64,000 bases of DNA from Candidatus Poribacteria bacterium (GCA_028820635.1 JAPPIG010000019.1:62001-126000); one strand, 5' to 3'; positions 27,073-35,750 are shown, counted from the first letter of the stretch. The notes: a model not told the origin generated them from the sequence alone. Numbers and translations are program-made.

Positions 27073-27380
27073 TTTTTATCCTATGATGTGTTTTCATGCT
27101 GGGCGTTTTTTCACATTCTGATGTTAAAATTGTTTGGGTATATTTAGAAGATTTGATGTTTTTTAGGTGGGCAAAATCGGATTATATTTGGATTTTTTTA
27201 GAGTATCTGAAATGAGAAACCCTCCCTGGAGTGTATGCTAACAAAGCAATGAACATATTCATTAAACTTCGTAAGAAACCTATTCCACAACGGGAGGGAG
27301 TCTCTTTGATCAGGCTCAGGATTCAACTGATCCTGGATGGATGTTTCTGCTGCAGTTAGCAGGAACTCCTTTTTCCGATG
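27073..27380. other. 308-bp gap within the sulfur-relay cluster
   Basis: No gene seen. It contains an inverted repeat: GAGAAACCCTCCCT (27214-27227) and GGGAGGGAGTCTC (27292-27304) can pair with few mismatches across about 64 bases. On the minus strand it lies in the leader between the DsrE-like gene and the TusA-OsmC gene. It could be a small mobile remnant or a structured RNA; I do not recognise a known riboswitch. Confidence 0.4.
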
Positions 27381-27740
27381 TCAATAGGTAATGCTCGAAC
27401 CACCAGTGGTCAAGAATTCAACAGCCTTAGCACCACCAACTATTAACGCGCTATCCACCAAGTTATCTTCATCAAGATTACGCTTTTTGAAGCATGGGGA
27501 ACAGACCCAAATTGTTCCACCGACTTCAACGAAATCTGACATGAGTTGTTGTAGCGGCGCGAAACCTTCTTCGTGAATATCATCGGCGTAACCGTTTTGC
27601 GAAAGATGCACGCCCTCAGTACTGAGGAATACAACCGTTTCAACGCCGGATGCAACGGAAGCATTAGCGACAACAAAACCGACTGTCGCTTTATCCGTGT
27701 TATCTTTCGCATGTGTTATGCTAATCATCAACTTAGCCAT
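27381..27740 (-). CDS. DsrE-family sulfur-relay protein
   Basis: 119 residues: MAKLMISITHAKDNTDKATVGFVVANASVASGV.. ETVVFLSTEGVHLSQ..GGTIWVCSPCFKKRNL and the end IVGGAKAVEFLTTGGSSITY. This is the DsrE/TusD-like fold, with a Cys-x-x-Cys segment (VCSPC) in the place of the catalytic Cys loop. Such proteins pass persulfide sulfur between carriers. Its ATG overlaps the stop of the TusA-like gene by one base (TAATG), indicating coupled translation. Confidence 0.88.
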   Translation of the reverse strand: MAKLMISITHAKDNTDKATVGFVVANASVASGVETVVFLSTEGVHLSQNGYADDIHEEGFAPLQQLMSDFVEVGGTIWVCSPCFKKRNLDEDNLVDSALIVGGAKAVEFLTTGGSSITY

Positions 27741-28009
27741 TAGGAATTTTCTCCTTTTTTAATATAAAAATAGGCATTGTCTTCACCGCAACAATCTGCG
27801 AGAAGTTCATTGCCTTTCATATTGCACCATGCCGCGATGTCCACAGGTGCGCCTGGGTCCACTGCGCGGACTTGTGCAATCTGTCCCGATTCAAGAGTTC
27901 TCATGGATTTCAATAGTGCGATAATAAGGTCACCACATCCGAGTTCTCCTAAATCGAAAACCGCATCTGGATTAATATCAGGTAAAATGTTTGTTTCTTC
28001 CATACACAT
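27740..28009 (-). CDS. TusA-like sulfur carrier protein
   Basis: 89 residues: AVFDLGELGCGDLIIALLKSMRTLESGQIAQVRAVDPGAP then IAAWCNMKGNELL and YFYIKKGE. The fold and Cys-bearing first loop match TusA/SirA, but the normal CPxP reads CGDL, so the two prolines are lost; a second Cys (AAWC) is shared with the TusA half of the nearby fusion protein. It is the first gene of the small operon. Confidence 0.82.
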   Translation of the reverse strand: MCMEETNILPDINPDAVFDLGELGCGDLIIALLKSMRTLESGQIAQVRAVDPGAPVDIAAWCNMKGNELLADCCGEDNAYFYIKKGENS

Positions 28010-28050
28010 AAAAATACCACAGAATCAACCTGAAGTCAATCCAAATTTTT

Positions 28051-28230
28051 GTAATACCATTTCTAATTGACAAAGTATCATTCCGATTTTGAGTTTCTTT
28101 GTAGGAGGGAACTCCGATTCCCGACTATTAGTAAATTTGTCGCGATTCGGAGATCGCTCCTACAGAAAATGTGTCTCTTTAATTTCAAAGTTTACCATAA
28201 TGTTATATCATTATTTAGAATTGGTGTAAT
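28051..28230. repeat. Miniature inverted-repeat element enclosing a REP pair (second copy)
   Basis: The left end GTAATACCATTTCTAAT (28051-28067) is identical to that at 3806-3822. The right end TTTAGAATTGGTGTAAT (28214-28230) closely matches 3951-3967 and is the inverse of the left. Inside lies a REP pair. The 180-bp element fills most of the gap upstream of the sulfur-relay operon. Confidence 0.58.
28101..28163. repeat. REP-like inverted pair
   Basis: GTAGGAGGGAACTCCGATTC plus CCGAC (28101-28125) faces an inverted arm ending GATCGCTCCTAC (28139-28163), 63 bp in total. The arms differ at four positions, but each arm's small hairpin stays paired: GGGAA/TTCCC in one, GCGAT/ATCGC in the other. 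The same 63-bp pair occurs inverted at 29271-29333. Confidence 0.75.
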
Positions 28231-28269
28231 TTACTCCAAATGTATTTTCTGAGTCTTTATAAATTGCAA

Positions 28270-28298
28270 GTAGGATTAGATGCATCACCTAATCCTAC
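28270..28298. terminator. Hairpin after the S1/P1-like gene
   Basis: GTAGGATTAG (28270-28279) pairs perfectly with CTAATCCTAC (28289-28298) around a 9-base loop. It lies 40 bp past the stop codon of the leftward gene 28338..29207. There is no long T run, so termination is only probable. It also starts with GTAGG like the REP arms, so it may be another small repeat. Confidence 0.45.
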
Positions 28299-28337
28299 CT
28301 GTCTCCGTAAATTCTGTATGTATACGAGTGCACTATT

Positions 28338-29207
28338 TTAGCGTTCAAGCCATCCCGGTAGTTTCAAATCCTCAGATAATTTCCAAGCAGTAAGATATAA
28401 CGATGCCGTCCAGCGCACGGCTTCACGCGAACGTTCTTTTGTAAAATCAACCAAAGCCGACGATGGACTTTTTAGGTTTTGATAATCGTCCACAAGTTCG
28501 TAAACTCGATCTACTAAACTGTGTTCAGCTTTTATCTGTTGGACAATTGCAGGCATCAAATCCCCAACGGTTTTAACTTGTTGCTCCTTAGCGAGTTCAA
28601 TTGGATCAAGTTTCAACATTTCAATCGACGCATCGACTTTTTCATGAATACCGCCATGTAATTTCGTCCCGTCTTTCTGAACGATACCGTCGAAGTGTAC
28701 CGTCAAGTGTAAAGGTTGACACATATCCTGTGCATAGTGTCCGAGAAAACCCGCGTATACATAACACTTATATTGTATTATAGGATTATCCGGCCATTTG
28801 CGATACTCTGCGAAAGCAACGGCGAGTCGCTCGGTCCATTCTGCTACTGCATAAGGTAGAAATCCAACTTTACTGGGTTTAAGTCCCATTTCTGCACACA
28901 ACGCAATAAAAGCGTCTCGATCTGCAGGAACAGGATTTTCTTTGATAAGTTCAAGATCAAAATAGTGCTCACCGTATTCGGCTGCGCGTGCATGTGGCAA
29001 ATCTCTATTTTTTGATATATCTGGATCATAAGCACAATGTGCAATCATTTTTTCTGCTGTTGCAGAACGGAAAAATTCTGGCAGTTCGTCTGGTAGTGCT
29101 TTTACCGACGCTTGAATTAAGATGTCGTGTCCACCGCCCCACCATGCCCACGCGGGAGTCGTAAGGATAAGTGAAAACAGGATCAATACGTTAAGGAAAC
29201 GTTTCAT
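28338..29207 (-). CDS. S1/P1-type nuclease or zinc-dependent phospholipase C-like protein
   Basis: 289 residues. The signal peptide ends PAWAW-WGGGHDIL, so a mature N-terminal Trp and nearby His could form the first zinc site as in S1/P1 nuclease and PLC. Further ligands are seen in HCAYDPDIS (His-Asp), GHYAQDMCQPLHLTVHFDG (H-x3-D-x4-H-x3-H) and HGGIHEKVD. It should be a periplasmic or secreted phosphodiesterase acting on nucleic acids or phospholipids. Apparently monocistronic, between repeat elements on both sides. Confidence 0.85.
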   Translation of the reverse strand: MKRFLNVLILFSLILTTPAWAWWGGGHDILIQASVKALPDELPEFFRSATAEKMIAHCAYDPDISKNRDLPHARAAEYGEHYFDLELIKENPVPADRDAFIALCAEMGLKPSKVGFLPYAVAEWTERLAVAFAEYRKWPDNPIIQYKCYVYAGFLGHYAQDMCQPLHLTVHFDGIVQKDGTKLHGGIHEKVDASIEMLKLDPIELAKEQQVKTVGDLMPAIVQQIKAEHSLVDRVYELVDDYQNLKSPSSALVDFTKERSREAVRWTASLYLTAWKLSEDLKLPGWLER

Positions 29208-29228
29208 AATTCTCCTCTCAGAGTTGTT

Positions 29229-29369
29229 TATAGTAAATTATGCAAATAAGTTTACATATATGCTGTAGGAGTAGGAGCGATCTCCGAATCGCGACGAAAC
29301 CACTGTTAGTCGGGAATCGGAGTTCCCTCCTACAGATCAGATGTAAAGTTAATTGTAGAATCCACTATA
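29229..29369. repeat. Miniature element of a second type enclosing a REP pair
   Basis: The ends TATAGTAAATTATGCAAATA (from 29229) and the inverse of TTGTAGAATCCACTATA (to 29369) match at most positions, extending inward to TTTACA/TGTAAA. Between them lies the REP pair 29271-29333. The TIRs differ from those at 3806 and 28051, so REP pairs are embedded in at least two types of terminal repeat. Only one copy of this type is seen here. Confidence 0.45.
29271..29333. repeat. REP-like inverted pair
   Basis: GTAGGAGCGATCTCCGAATC plus GCGAC (29271-29295) and the inverted arm GTCGGGAATC..TCCCTCCTAC (29309-29333), 63 bp with a 13-bp centre. It is the same pair as 28101-28163 in opposite orientation. 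Confidence 0.75.
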
Positions 29370-29384
29370 AGGTAAAAATAGATT

Positions 29385-30344
29385 TTAGTCAGCGGCAAGA
29401 TATTCACCAGACTCAGCATCTTGCCATTGAAACTGGAGTTCAGCAGTTTCATGAGGTTTAAACGCTATAGCAACGTCCTCAACAGGAGGTCCTTCAATCT
29501 CAATCTGACTGAGATCCGCAGTGCCGTAACCCAATTCATCCGCATAGCGGAATAGCCCAATTTCCAAAGGTTCAAATCCCATCGTTTTTGAAGTGACAGC
29601 GTCCGCTGCAAACACATCACCGCTTGCAACTGCGATACCAAGCGGAACAGAATTAGTACCACCCGGACCGTTGCCCTGCAAACCAACTGTGCCGTCAACG
29701 ATTGCAATGTCAGGTTTTAGATGGCGTGAGAGTCGAAGTAGATTAATATTGAGTGTTTGTGCCTCGCGCGGCAGCACCCGGTCACCATGACTGTGATAGC
29801 CGTGCATTTTAATCCGATCATCCTTGTGTAGTGTCCCCATTATCATATTCTTCATAGCAAGGGTCACAACACCAGCATCATGTGTTTTTGCGATGGCAAC
29901 AGAAATTGTGCATGGACAGTCCAGAACAGTCTTCGGCATACGGACTGTATCCTCTTCCCGTCCAGAGAGAAATACTTTTGTCTCTACCCATTCTGTTTCT
30001 TGATGTAAATCAACGAGTCGAATCGGGACATCGTATTCCGCCTTCAGTGCTTCATAACCGAATATTTGAAATGCTTCTCCAGAAAAAGACTCATTTGCAC
30101 CTTCTGCGATAATGACCTCTTCAGGTGGTTGTGGCGTGCTTAATAGAAAGTCCAGTGCACCACGCATTACATCAACATGTGAGGAAGCGAGTTGATTCGT
30201 GCTGGACAAGAAATTCGGTTTTAACAACACCTGTTCACGGACTTTCGGTGTGATGTCTTCTCGGATATTGTTCAGTGCCTCATAAACGTTAGATCGTCGT
30301 CTTTCGGTTTTGGCAAGACCAACTTTTGTAGCATTCGTAGCCAT
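29385..30344 (-). CDS. DUF362 domain protein
   Basis: I chose ATG 30344 because AAAGGAG stands eight bases before it. 319 residues: VREQVLLKPNFLSSTNQLASSHVDVMRGAL, IIAEGANESFSGEAFQIFGYE, ISVAIAKTHDAGVVTLAMKNMIMGTLHKDDR and DIAIVDGTVGLQGNGP are diagnostic DUF362 lines. No ferredoxin-type Cys cluster is present, unlike the longer DUF362 proteins. Function unknown. It follows murQ by 47 bp in the same direction and may be cotranscribed. Confidence 0.85.
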   Translation of the reverse strand: MATNATKVGLAKTERRRSNVYEALNNIREDITPKVREQVLLKPNFLSSTNQLASSHVDVMRGALDFLLSTPQPPEEVIIAEGANESFSGEAFQIFGYEALKAEYDVPIRLVDLHQETEWVETKVFLSGREEDTVRMPKTVLDCPCTISVAIAKTHDAGVVTLAMKNMIMGTLHKDDRIKMHGYHSHGDRVLPREAQTLNINLLRLSRHLKPDIAIVDGTVGLQGNGPGGTNSVPLGIAVASGDVFAADAVTSKTMGFEPLEIGLFRYADELGYGTADLSQIEIEGPPVEDVAIAFKPHETAELQFQWQDAESGEYLAAD

Positions 30345-30391
30345 AAGGTTTCTCCTTTTTAAATCTAAAAAATATGTCATATTGTTGGATA

Positions 30392-31276
30392 TTATCCACC
30401 ATCTAAAATCGGACGTAGGAAACCGTCATGTTTTTCCAAAAGGGAAATAGCATCGGTCCGGTTAATTTCTTTTGCCAACATCACAATTGCGGTCTTTACA
30501 CTTCCACCTGCTTGCTTTAAAGTAGCATCGGCGAGTGCGGTATCAACCCCAGTAACCGTTTGAACGATTCGGATGCTCCGCTCAACCAGTTTTTTGTTTG
30601 AGGCGTGCACATCCACCATCAGATTGTTATAAACTTTCCCCAACTTTACCATGGATATGGTTGTGAGCATATTGAGAACTAATTTTGTTGCCGTCCCTGC
30701 TTTCAAACGGGTTGAACCCGTGATTATTTCAGGACCTACAATCGGCGTAATGAAGTGATTGACAAACCTTTTCAATTCTTCTGCTGGTGGCACACAAGAG
30801 AAGAAAATCGTCTTGACTCCGATGGCGTGTGCTTCCTTAAGAGCACCTAATACATAAGGTGTTCGTCCGCTACTTGCAATTCCTACAAGCACATCTTGTT
30901 GCGTGAGTTGATATTCTCGAACGACTTGAGCACCGCGCTCAGGTTTATCCTCTTCACCTTCTACCGCTTTACGTAAGGCTATATCTCCACCTGCGATAAT
31001 ACCTTGCACCATCTCTGGCTCAGTGCTGAAAGTCGGTGGACATTCAGAGGCGTCTAATACGCCCAATCTACCGCTCGTTCCCGCACCTATGTAAAATAAC
31101 CTGCCTCCTTGATGAAACGCCTCAACGATCATCTCAACTGCCTGAGCGATAGCGTCTGATTCTGCGGCAACTGCGTCTATAGCCTTTCTATCCTCTTCGT
31201 GAAAAATTTGGACGATCTCTGATACTGATTTTAGATCAATGTCAGTCGAGTTTGGGTTTTGCTGTTCTGTGATCAC
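30392..31276 (-). CDS. murQ: N-acetylmuramic acid 6-phosphate etherase
   Basis: 294 residues with GTG start, the usual MurQ length. The SIS-domain line FYIGAGTSGRLGVLDASE, then PPTFSTEPEMVQGIIAGG, GIASSGRTPYVLGAL and STRLKAGTATKLVLNMLTT are all characteristic. MurQ cleaves the lactyl ether of MurNAc-6-phosphate to GlcNAc-6-phosphate in cell-wall recycling. The kinase directly upstream could supply the substrate, so both fit a MurNAc salvage operon. Confidence 0.95.
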   Translation of the reverse strand: MITEQQNPNSTDIDLKSVSEIVQIFHEEDRKAIDAVAAESDAIAQAVEMIVEAFHQGGRLFYIGAGTSGRLGVLDASECPPTFSTEPEMVQGIIAGGDIALRKAVEGEEDKPERGAQVVREYQLTQQDVLVGIASSGRTPYVLGALKEAHAIGVKTIFFSCVPPAEELKRFVNHFITPIVGPEIITGSTRLKAGTATKLVLNMLTTISMVKLGKVYNNLMVDVHASNKKLVERSIRIVQTVTGVDTALADATLKQAGGSVKTAIVMLAKEINRTDAISLLEKHDGFLRPILDGG

Positions 31277-31319
31277 TTTAAAATAAAACCCTCATGTCCT
31301 ATTGCCTTCTTAATGAGAG

Positions 31320-32228
31320 CTATAGATGCGATTTTGCCAATAACACTGCCCCATACGCCGGTTCGTGTTTCGGAAATATTACGGAACTACCAATGATTAT
31401 CTTCTCAATCCATCTTTGCAGTTTATTTGCTAAAATAGGTTGGTGTAATAAATTTCCACCCGAAAAAACAATTTCAAACGGATGTGTGAGTTCCAATTGC
31501 ATAACTACAGTCTCTACTGCACATGCAAGTTCACTGAAAGCGGAATCAACTATTTTTTCTGCTTTTGTATCACCGATTTCGATTGCTTTAAACACTACTG
31601 CTGCTAACCCCGCTATTTCGTCTCTACTTGCCGCATGTGTCCACCGAATTAAATCGTTCGGTGTATCTAAATCAAGTTTATTCAGAATCAAGTGTGTCAA
31701 TTCAGTGGGAGGTTCACGTTTATCTGCGGCGCGTGCCACTGCTTGAAGTCCTTTTAATGCGATATCGTAACCACTGCCTTCATCTCCGAGCAAATATCCC
31801 CAACCACTTGCACGGACTTCTATACCATTTGAATCAATACCGTAGACTATAGAACCTGTGCCTGAAATAATAATCACGCCTTCCTGTTTTCCGATCCCTC
31901 CAACTAATGCGATATGTGCGTCGTGTGTTAGGATTCGATTTTTGCTTATTCCTATCTTATCACAAATCTGTCCAATGACCTCTCTGTCTTCTTCACGTCC
32001 TAAGCCTGCCATGCCTATACAGAAACGAATAGAATTTAGAGCAGTACTACCAAAGTTTGCGGAAAGTTGAGAAATGATTTCTTTCAGCACATCATGAGTT
32101 TGTTCTGTTCCAACTACGTGATAATTTGATGGTCCTACTTGAACTTTTGCAATATGCTTACCGGTCTCTGTCGTCAATAGACCAACCGTTTTAGTACCTC
32201 CCCCATCAATACCGATGATATACCCCAT
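31320..32228 (-). CDS. BadF/BadG-type sugar kinase, probable MurNAc/GlcNAc kinase
   Basis: 302 residues of the BadF/BadG/BcrA/BcrD ATPase fold. IIGIDGGGTKTVGLL at the N-terminus is the phosphate-1 loop; VIIISGTGSIVYGI is phosphate-2; RASGWGYLLGDEGSGYDI and EIVFSGGNLL complete the site. Members phosphorylate N-acetylglucosamine; the Clostridium enzyme MurK also uses MurNAc. Placement 43 bp before murQ makes a MurNAc kinase likely, though the substrate range cannot be read from the sequence. Confidence 0.85.
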   Translation of the reverse strand: MGYIIGIDGGGTKTVGLLTTETGKHIAKVQVGPSNYHVVGTEQTHDVLKEIISQLSANFGSTALNSIRFCIGMAGLGREEDREVIGQICDKIGISKNRILTHDAHIALVGGIGKQEGVIIISGTGSIVYGIDSNGIEVRASGWGYLLGDEGSGYDIALKGLQAVARAADKREPPTELTHLILNKLDLDTPNDLIRWTHAASRDEIAGLAAVVFKAIEIGDTKAEKIVDSAFSELACAVETVVMQLELTHPFEIVFSGGNLLHQPILANKLQRWIEKIIIGSSVIFPKHEPAYGAVLLAKSHL

Positions 32229-32393
32229 TTTGTTCCATCTCTTATGAGAAAATGATCTTTTTAAAGAAATGCGCTACTACAATAAACGGCTTTAAGGTAA
32301 AACAAAATGCTATTGACAAAACCCATGAAATCACTTACAGTAATATATCACAATTCAATTGAAAATACAATCAAATTAAACTTGGAGCCTCAC

Positions 32394-33362
32394 ATGATAA
32401 AGTCAAATACCCTTATCCTAATAATTCTAATTGGAAGTATTGTATATCTCGGTTGTTCACAAGATGCATCAGAAATAGAATGGGAACAGGTAAACAGCGG
32501 CACTGACGCACATCTCTACGGTGTCCATTTCGTGGATACTAAACTTGGGTGGGCAGTTGGTACTGATGGCGTTGTTTTATCTTCAAAAGATGGTGGTAAA
32601 ACTTGGAATGGATCAGATACAAAATCCATAACGAAAGATACTTTTTTTACCCAAGTCAGTTTTACAACGCCAAATAATGGTTGGCTGGTGGGCATTGGAA
32701 AAGTATACTACACGGGCAGCGGTGGTAATTCATGGAATGTTCAACATCAATTGCGAGTTGCAGGAGCGAAATCTCCCGGTATCTTGGATCTGCACTTTGT
32801 TAATAAAACAGAAGGATGGGCTGTTGGTGGAATCGATCCAAAGGGAATCGGTACTATTCTCCACACACAAAATGGTGGTGGCAAATGGGAAAAAGTGATG
32901 AATCCCGCAGAGAAACATCTGTGGGGTGTTTATTTTATAGATTCTGAGCATGGTTGGGTTGTTGGTGAAGAAGGTGTGATTCTGCATACACAAGATGGTG
33001 GGAAACAGTGGGAACTTCAAAACAGTAACGCTGAACAACCTTTATTTGCTGTCCATTTTGCGGACCTTATGAATGGTTGGATTGTGGGGTCAAATGGGCT
33101 GATTCTTCATACTGCTGATGGAGGTCAAACATGGCAGCGACAGCAAAACCCAATTAAATTGAGTTTACGAGATGTAGCATTTAAGAATGAAAAAGAGGGT
33201 TGGGTGGTCGGAGAGGAAGGTTCAATCTTACACACAACAGATGGCGGTACTACGTGGAATCAGTATGCATCGCCCACAACAAACAATTTGCAGGATATTT
33301 TTCTCTTAAAAAATTCCAGTTGGATCGTTGGTGAAAAAGGCACTATTCTGCGAAGTCATTAG
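32394..33362 (+). CDS. Ycf48/BNR-like beta-propeller lipoprotein
   Basis: ATG 32394 has GGAG seven bases upstream. 322 residues: signal peptide LILIILIGSIVYLGC with a lipobox Cys, so membrane-anchored. About seven repeats of HLYGVHFVDTKLGWAVG..G.ILHT.DGG.TW (for example GWVVGEEGVILHTQDGG and GWIVGSNGLILHTADGG) form a Ycf48/BNR propeller. Ycf48 helps assemble photosystem II in phototrophs; in other bacteria the homologues are of unknown role. No photosynthesis gene is nearby. Confidence 0.88.
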   Translation: MIKSNTLILIILIGSIVYLGCSQDASEIEWEQVNSGTDAHLYGVHFVDTKLGWAVGTDGVVLSSKDGGKTWNGSDTKSITKDTFFTQVSFTTPNNGWLVGIGKVYYTGSGGNSWNVQHQLRVAGAKSPGILDLHFVNKTEGWAVGGIDPKGIGTILHTQNGGGKWEKVMNPAEKHLWGVYFIDSEHGWVVGEEGVILHTQDGGKQWELQNSNAEQPLFAVHFADLMNGWIVGSNGLILHTADGGQTWQRQQNPIKLSLRDVAFKNEKEGWVVGEEGSILHTTDGGTTWNQYASPTTNNLQDIFLLKNSSWIVGEKGTILRSH

Positions 33363-33433
33363 AGATTTGAAATTATATGTGTAAAACAAAAATATAATAC
33401 TATTGGAATATCTATCGAAATTTTGCGGGCAAG

Positions 33434-33501
33434 GTCGCGATTCGGAGATCGCTCCTACCAATACCGTCTGTTCTTTGTAGGAGGGAACTCCGATTCCCGA
33501 C
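33434..33501. repeat. REP-like pair in reversed, back-to-back order
   Basis: The arm ending GATCGCTCCTAC (33434-33458) is followed after 18 bp by GTAGGAGGGAACTCCGATTC plus CCGAC (33477-33501). The GTAGGAG ends face each other, opposite to the pairs at 28101 and 29271. Weak TIR-like sequences (ATAATACTATT near 33391, TTTAGAATT near 33549) surround it. Confidence 0.7.
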
Positions 33502-33597
33502 TATTGCTGACCCTATAATCTTAGACTGGACAGACTACTATGCAGATATTTAGAATTTGTGGACAATGGGTGGAAATTTCCGACAAAGGAGAAACCT

Positions 33598-34749
33598 ATG
33601 AAAACATATAGGGTTGCTATTTTAGGTTGTAGAGGACGAGGGGCAGCAGCTGCACGGGCATATCACGCGCATCCACGCACTGAGATTGTAGCACTTTGCG
33701 ACTTGATTGAGGAAAGACGCAATACATTAGGTGATGCAGTCAATGTCACAGCGCGGTTCGCTGACTTAGATGAGATGATCAGGGAAACCTCACCAGACAT
33801 CGTTGCTATCCCAACCGGCACTGAATTCCACTACGATTTGTGCATGCGCGTATTAGAACACGGTGTGCATATTGAAGTAGAAAAACCGATGTGTGTTGAT
33901 CTGGTTGAAGCAGATGCTGTCATCGCAAAATCGGAAGAAAAGGGCGTACAAGTTGCGGTGCATCATCAGGGCAGAGTCGGTGCGTCTATGCAGACGATTG
34001 CGCGTGCCTTCAGTGCTGGTAAGATCGGTGAATTGCGGTATATGTATGGTAGTGGCAAGGGTTATTATGGCGGTTACGGCTTGATGAATATCGGTACACA
34101 CATGCTCAACAATATGCTACATTTCGGGAAGCGGTGTGAAAGCGTTATGGCTCAACTGACGACTGGTGGGAAGCAGATTACGCCCGAAGATGTCGCTCCA
34201 TCACCGAGTGGCATGGGAACTATCGCAGGTGAATATATCACCGCAACAATGCAGTATGAAGGCAATGTTACTGGAACTTTGCTGCAACACCGTTTCAATA
34301 AGATGGATACAAACGCTTATTCTATGGAACTTTTTGGTACTGAAGGTAGACTTTTTTGGAAAAGCGGCGGCGCATGGCATTTACCAACACCGCACTATCT
34401 TCCTGATGGCAACAACGACAACTGGGAGACATTAGAACTTATCTATCCTGACCATTACAACCTAAAGAGTAGTGCATCCGAAGCCGATTACTGGTTTGTT
34501 GAGGAATATGTCAACGCCTTAGATGAAGATAGAGAACACTTGTGCAGTGGTTATGCGGGACGACATATTATTGAGATGATGATGGGTATATTTGAATCTG
34601 CGGCTTATGGCACGCGTGTTAATCTGCCACAAGTTGACCGAAGGCATCCATTACTACGGTGGCGAGAGGAATCCGGATTAGAACCGCCCGCAGAAATGCC
34701 GCGCGGCTACGGTGAGTGGGTGAATTTGGAATCCAAGCGAATCAATTAA
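33598..34749 (+). CDS. Gfo/Idh/MocA-family oxidoreductase
   Basis: ATG 33598 follows AAAGGAG by seven bases. 383 residues. Rossmann start YRVAILGCRGRGAAAARAYHAHPRTEIVALCD, the conserved VEKPMCVDL (EKP catalytic line) and HHQGRVGASMQTI, then GTHMLNNMLHFG. This is an NAD(P)-dependent sugar or inositol dehydrogenase-like enzyme. It converges with another member, 34756..35718, with 6 bp between stops. The substrate is unknown. Confidence 0.88.
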   Translation: MKTYRVAILGCRGRGAAAARAYHAHPRTEIVALCDLIEERRNTLGDAVNVTARFADLDEMIRETSPDIVAIPTGTEFHYDLCMRVLEHGVHIEVEKPMCVDLVEADAVIAKSEEKGVQVAVHHQGRVGASMQTIARAFSAGKIGELRYMYGSGKGYYGGYGLMNIGTHMLNNMLHFGKRCESVMAQLTTGGKQITPEDVAPSPSGMGTIAGEYITATMQYEGNVTGTLLQHRFNKMDTNAYSMELFGTEGRLFWKSGGAWHLPTPHYLPDGNNDNWETLELIYPDHYNLKSSASEADYWFVEEYVNALDEDREHLCSGYAGRHIIEMMMGIFESAAYGTRVNLPQVDRRHPLLRWREESGLEPPAEMPRGYGEWVNLESKRIN

Positions 34750-34755
34750 TAAATC

Positions 34756-35718
34756 CTACATTATCTGCGCAATGATGGCATTTGTCTGCAATCCCGCTTC
34801 ACCTGAACATCGGATTGGTTCACCCGTTTTGAGATGATTGACAAAATCTTCCACAAGTCCTGTGTGTGTATGTGGCAAAGGCGTTTGATTCAATTCAACC
34901 CGTCCGTCCGATTTTGACTCAAGTGTTAGATTCCCTGAATTCAATGGCGAACACTTTAAGCAGCCCGTAGTGCCGTAAACCTCAACATCGTCAATTCCGA
35001 TGCCGACATTCCAGTTGATATTCGCAACAGCATGTGCGCCACTCTCAAAACGGAGGGAAAACACAGCAGAATCGTCAACTGCAGCATCCAAATGTACCGT
35101 TTCAGCGTAACCTTGTACCGATGCGACATCTCCCATCAGATACTGCAGCAGACTGATGCGATGACTGCCGATGTCCATCAACACGCCACCGCCGCTAATC
35201 TCTGGGTTAATCCGCCAATTCTTCAAATCTTGACGATTCGGGTTATAGTAACCAGTGCAGTTGATACGTGCCAGCACAACATCACCGATTACACCTTCAT
35301 TCATCAATGCTTTCATCTTCACGACATTCGGATAATGGTTTCGGTAGTAAGCGAGCATCAAAGTAACGCCTGCTTCACGGCAAGCATCTACCATCTGTTG
35401 ACACTCTGGAACTGTCATCGCCATCGGTTTTTCACACAGAACATGCTTGCCAGCCCGTGCGGCACGGATCGTTTGTTCGCAGTGGAGATTAGGCGGCGTT
35501 GCAATATAAACCGCATTGATTTCGTCATCTGATAGAAGTTGATCTACGTCAGTATAGGCACGTTTTGCACCGTGTCTTTCGGCAAAGTCTTCTGCTTTCG
35601 CGCGATCCCGCCGCATCACTGCAATGAGTGCTGAATCGTCAACGGTGTAAAGCGGGGGTCCGCCTTTATGTTCAGCGACATTGCCGCAACCGAGTATACC
35701 CCATCTGAGTATTGCCAT
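34756..35718 (-). CDS. Gfo/Idh/MocA-family oxidoreductase
   Basis: 320 residues: LRWGILGCGNVAEHKGGPPLY at the N-terminus, AVYIATPPNLHCEQTIRAARAGKHVLCEKPMAMT (catalytic Lys), and SGGGVLMDIGSHRISLLQYLMGDV with the conserved Asp/His pair. A dehydrogenase or isomerase of sugars is likely. Convergent with a relative on the plus strand; sequence divergence is large, so it is not a recent duplicate. Confidence 0.88.
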   Translation of the reverse strand: MAILRWGILGCGNVAEHKGGPPLYTVDDSALIAVMRRDRAKAEDFAERHGAKRAYTDVDQLLSDDEINAVYIATPPNLHCEQTIRAARAGKHVLCEKPMAMTVPECQQMVDACREAGVTLMLAYYRNHYPNVVKMKALMNEGVIGDVVLARINCTGYYNPNRQDLKNWRINPEISGGGVLMDIGSHRISLLQYLMGDVASVQGYAETVHLDAAVDDSAVFSLRFESGAHAVANINWNVGIGIDDVEVYGTTGCLKCSPLNSGNLTLESKSDGRVELNQTPLPHTHTGLVEDFVNHLKTGEPIRCSGEAGLQTNAIIAQIM

Positions 35719-35750
35719 GAATTGTGTCCTATCCGCTATATTACGTGTTT

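Noticed and set aside
27073..27380. Known riboswitch in the sulfur-cluster gap
   Set aside because: I could not match the stem pattern or conserved loops to SAM, cobalamin or other sulfur-related riboswitch types.
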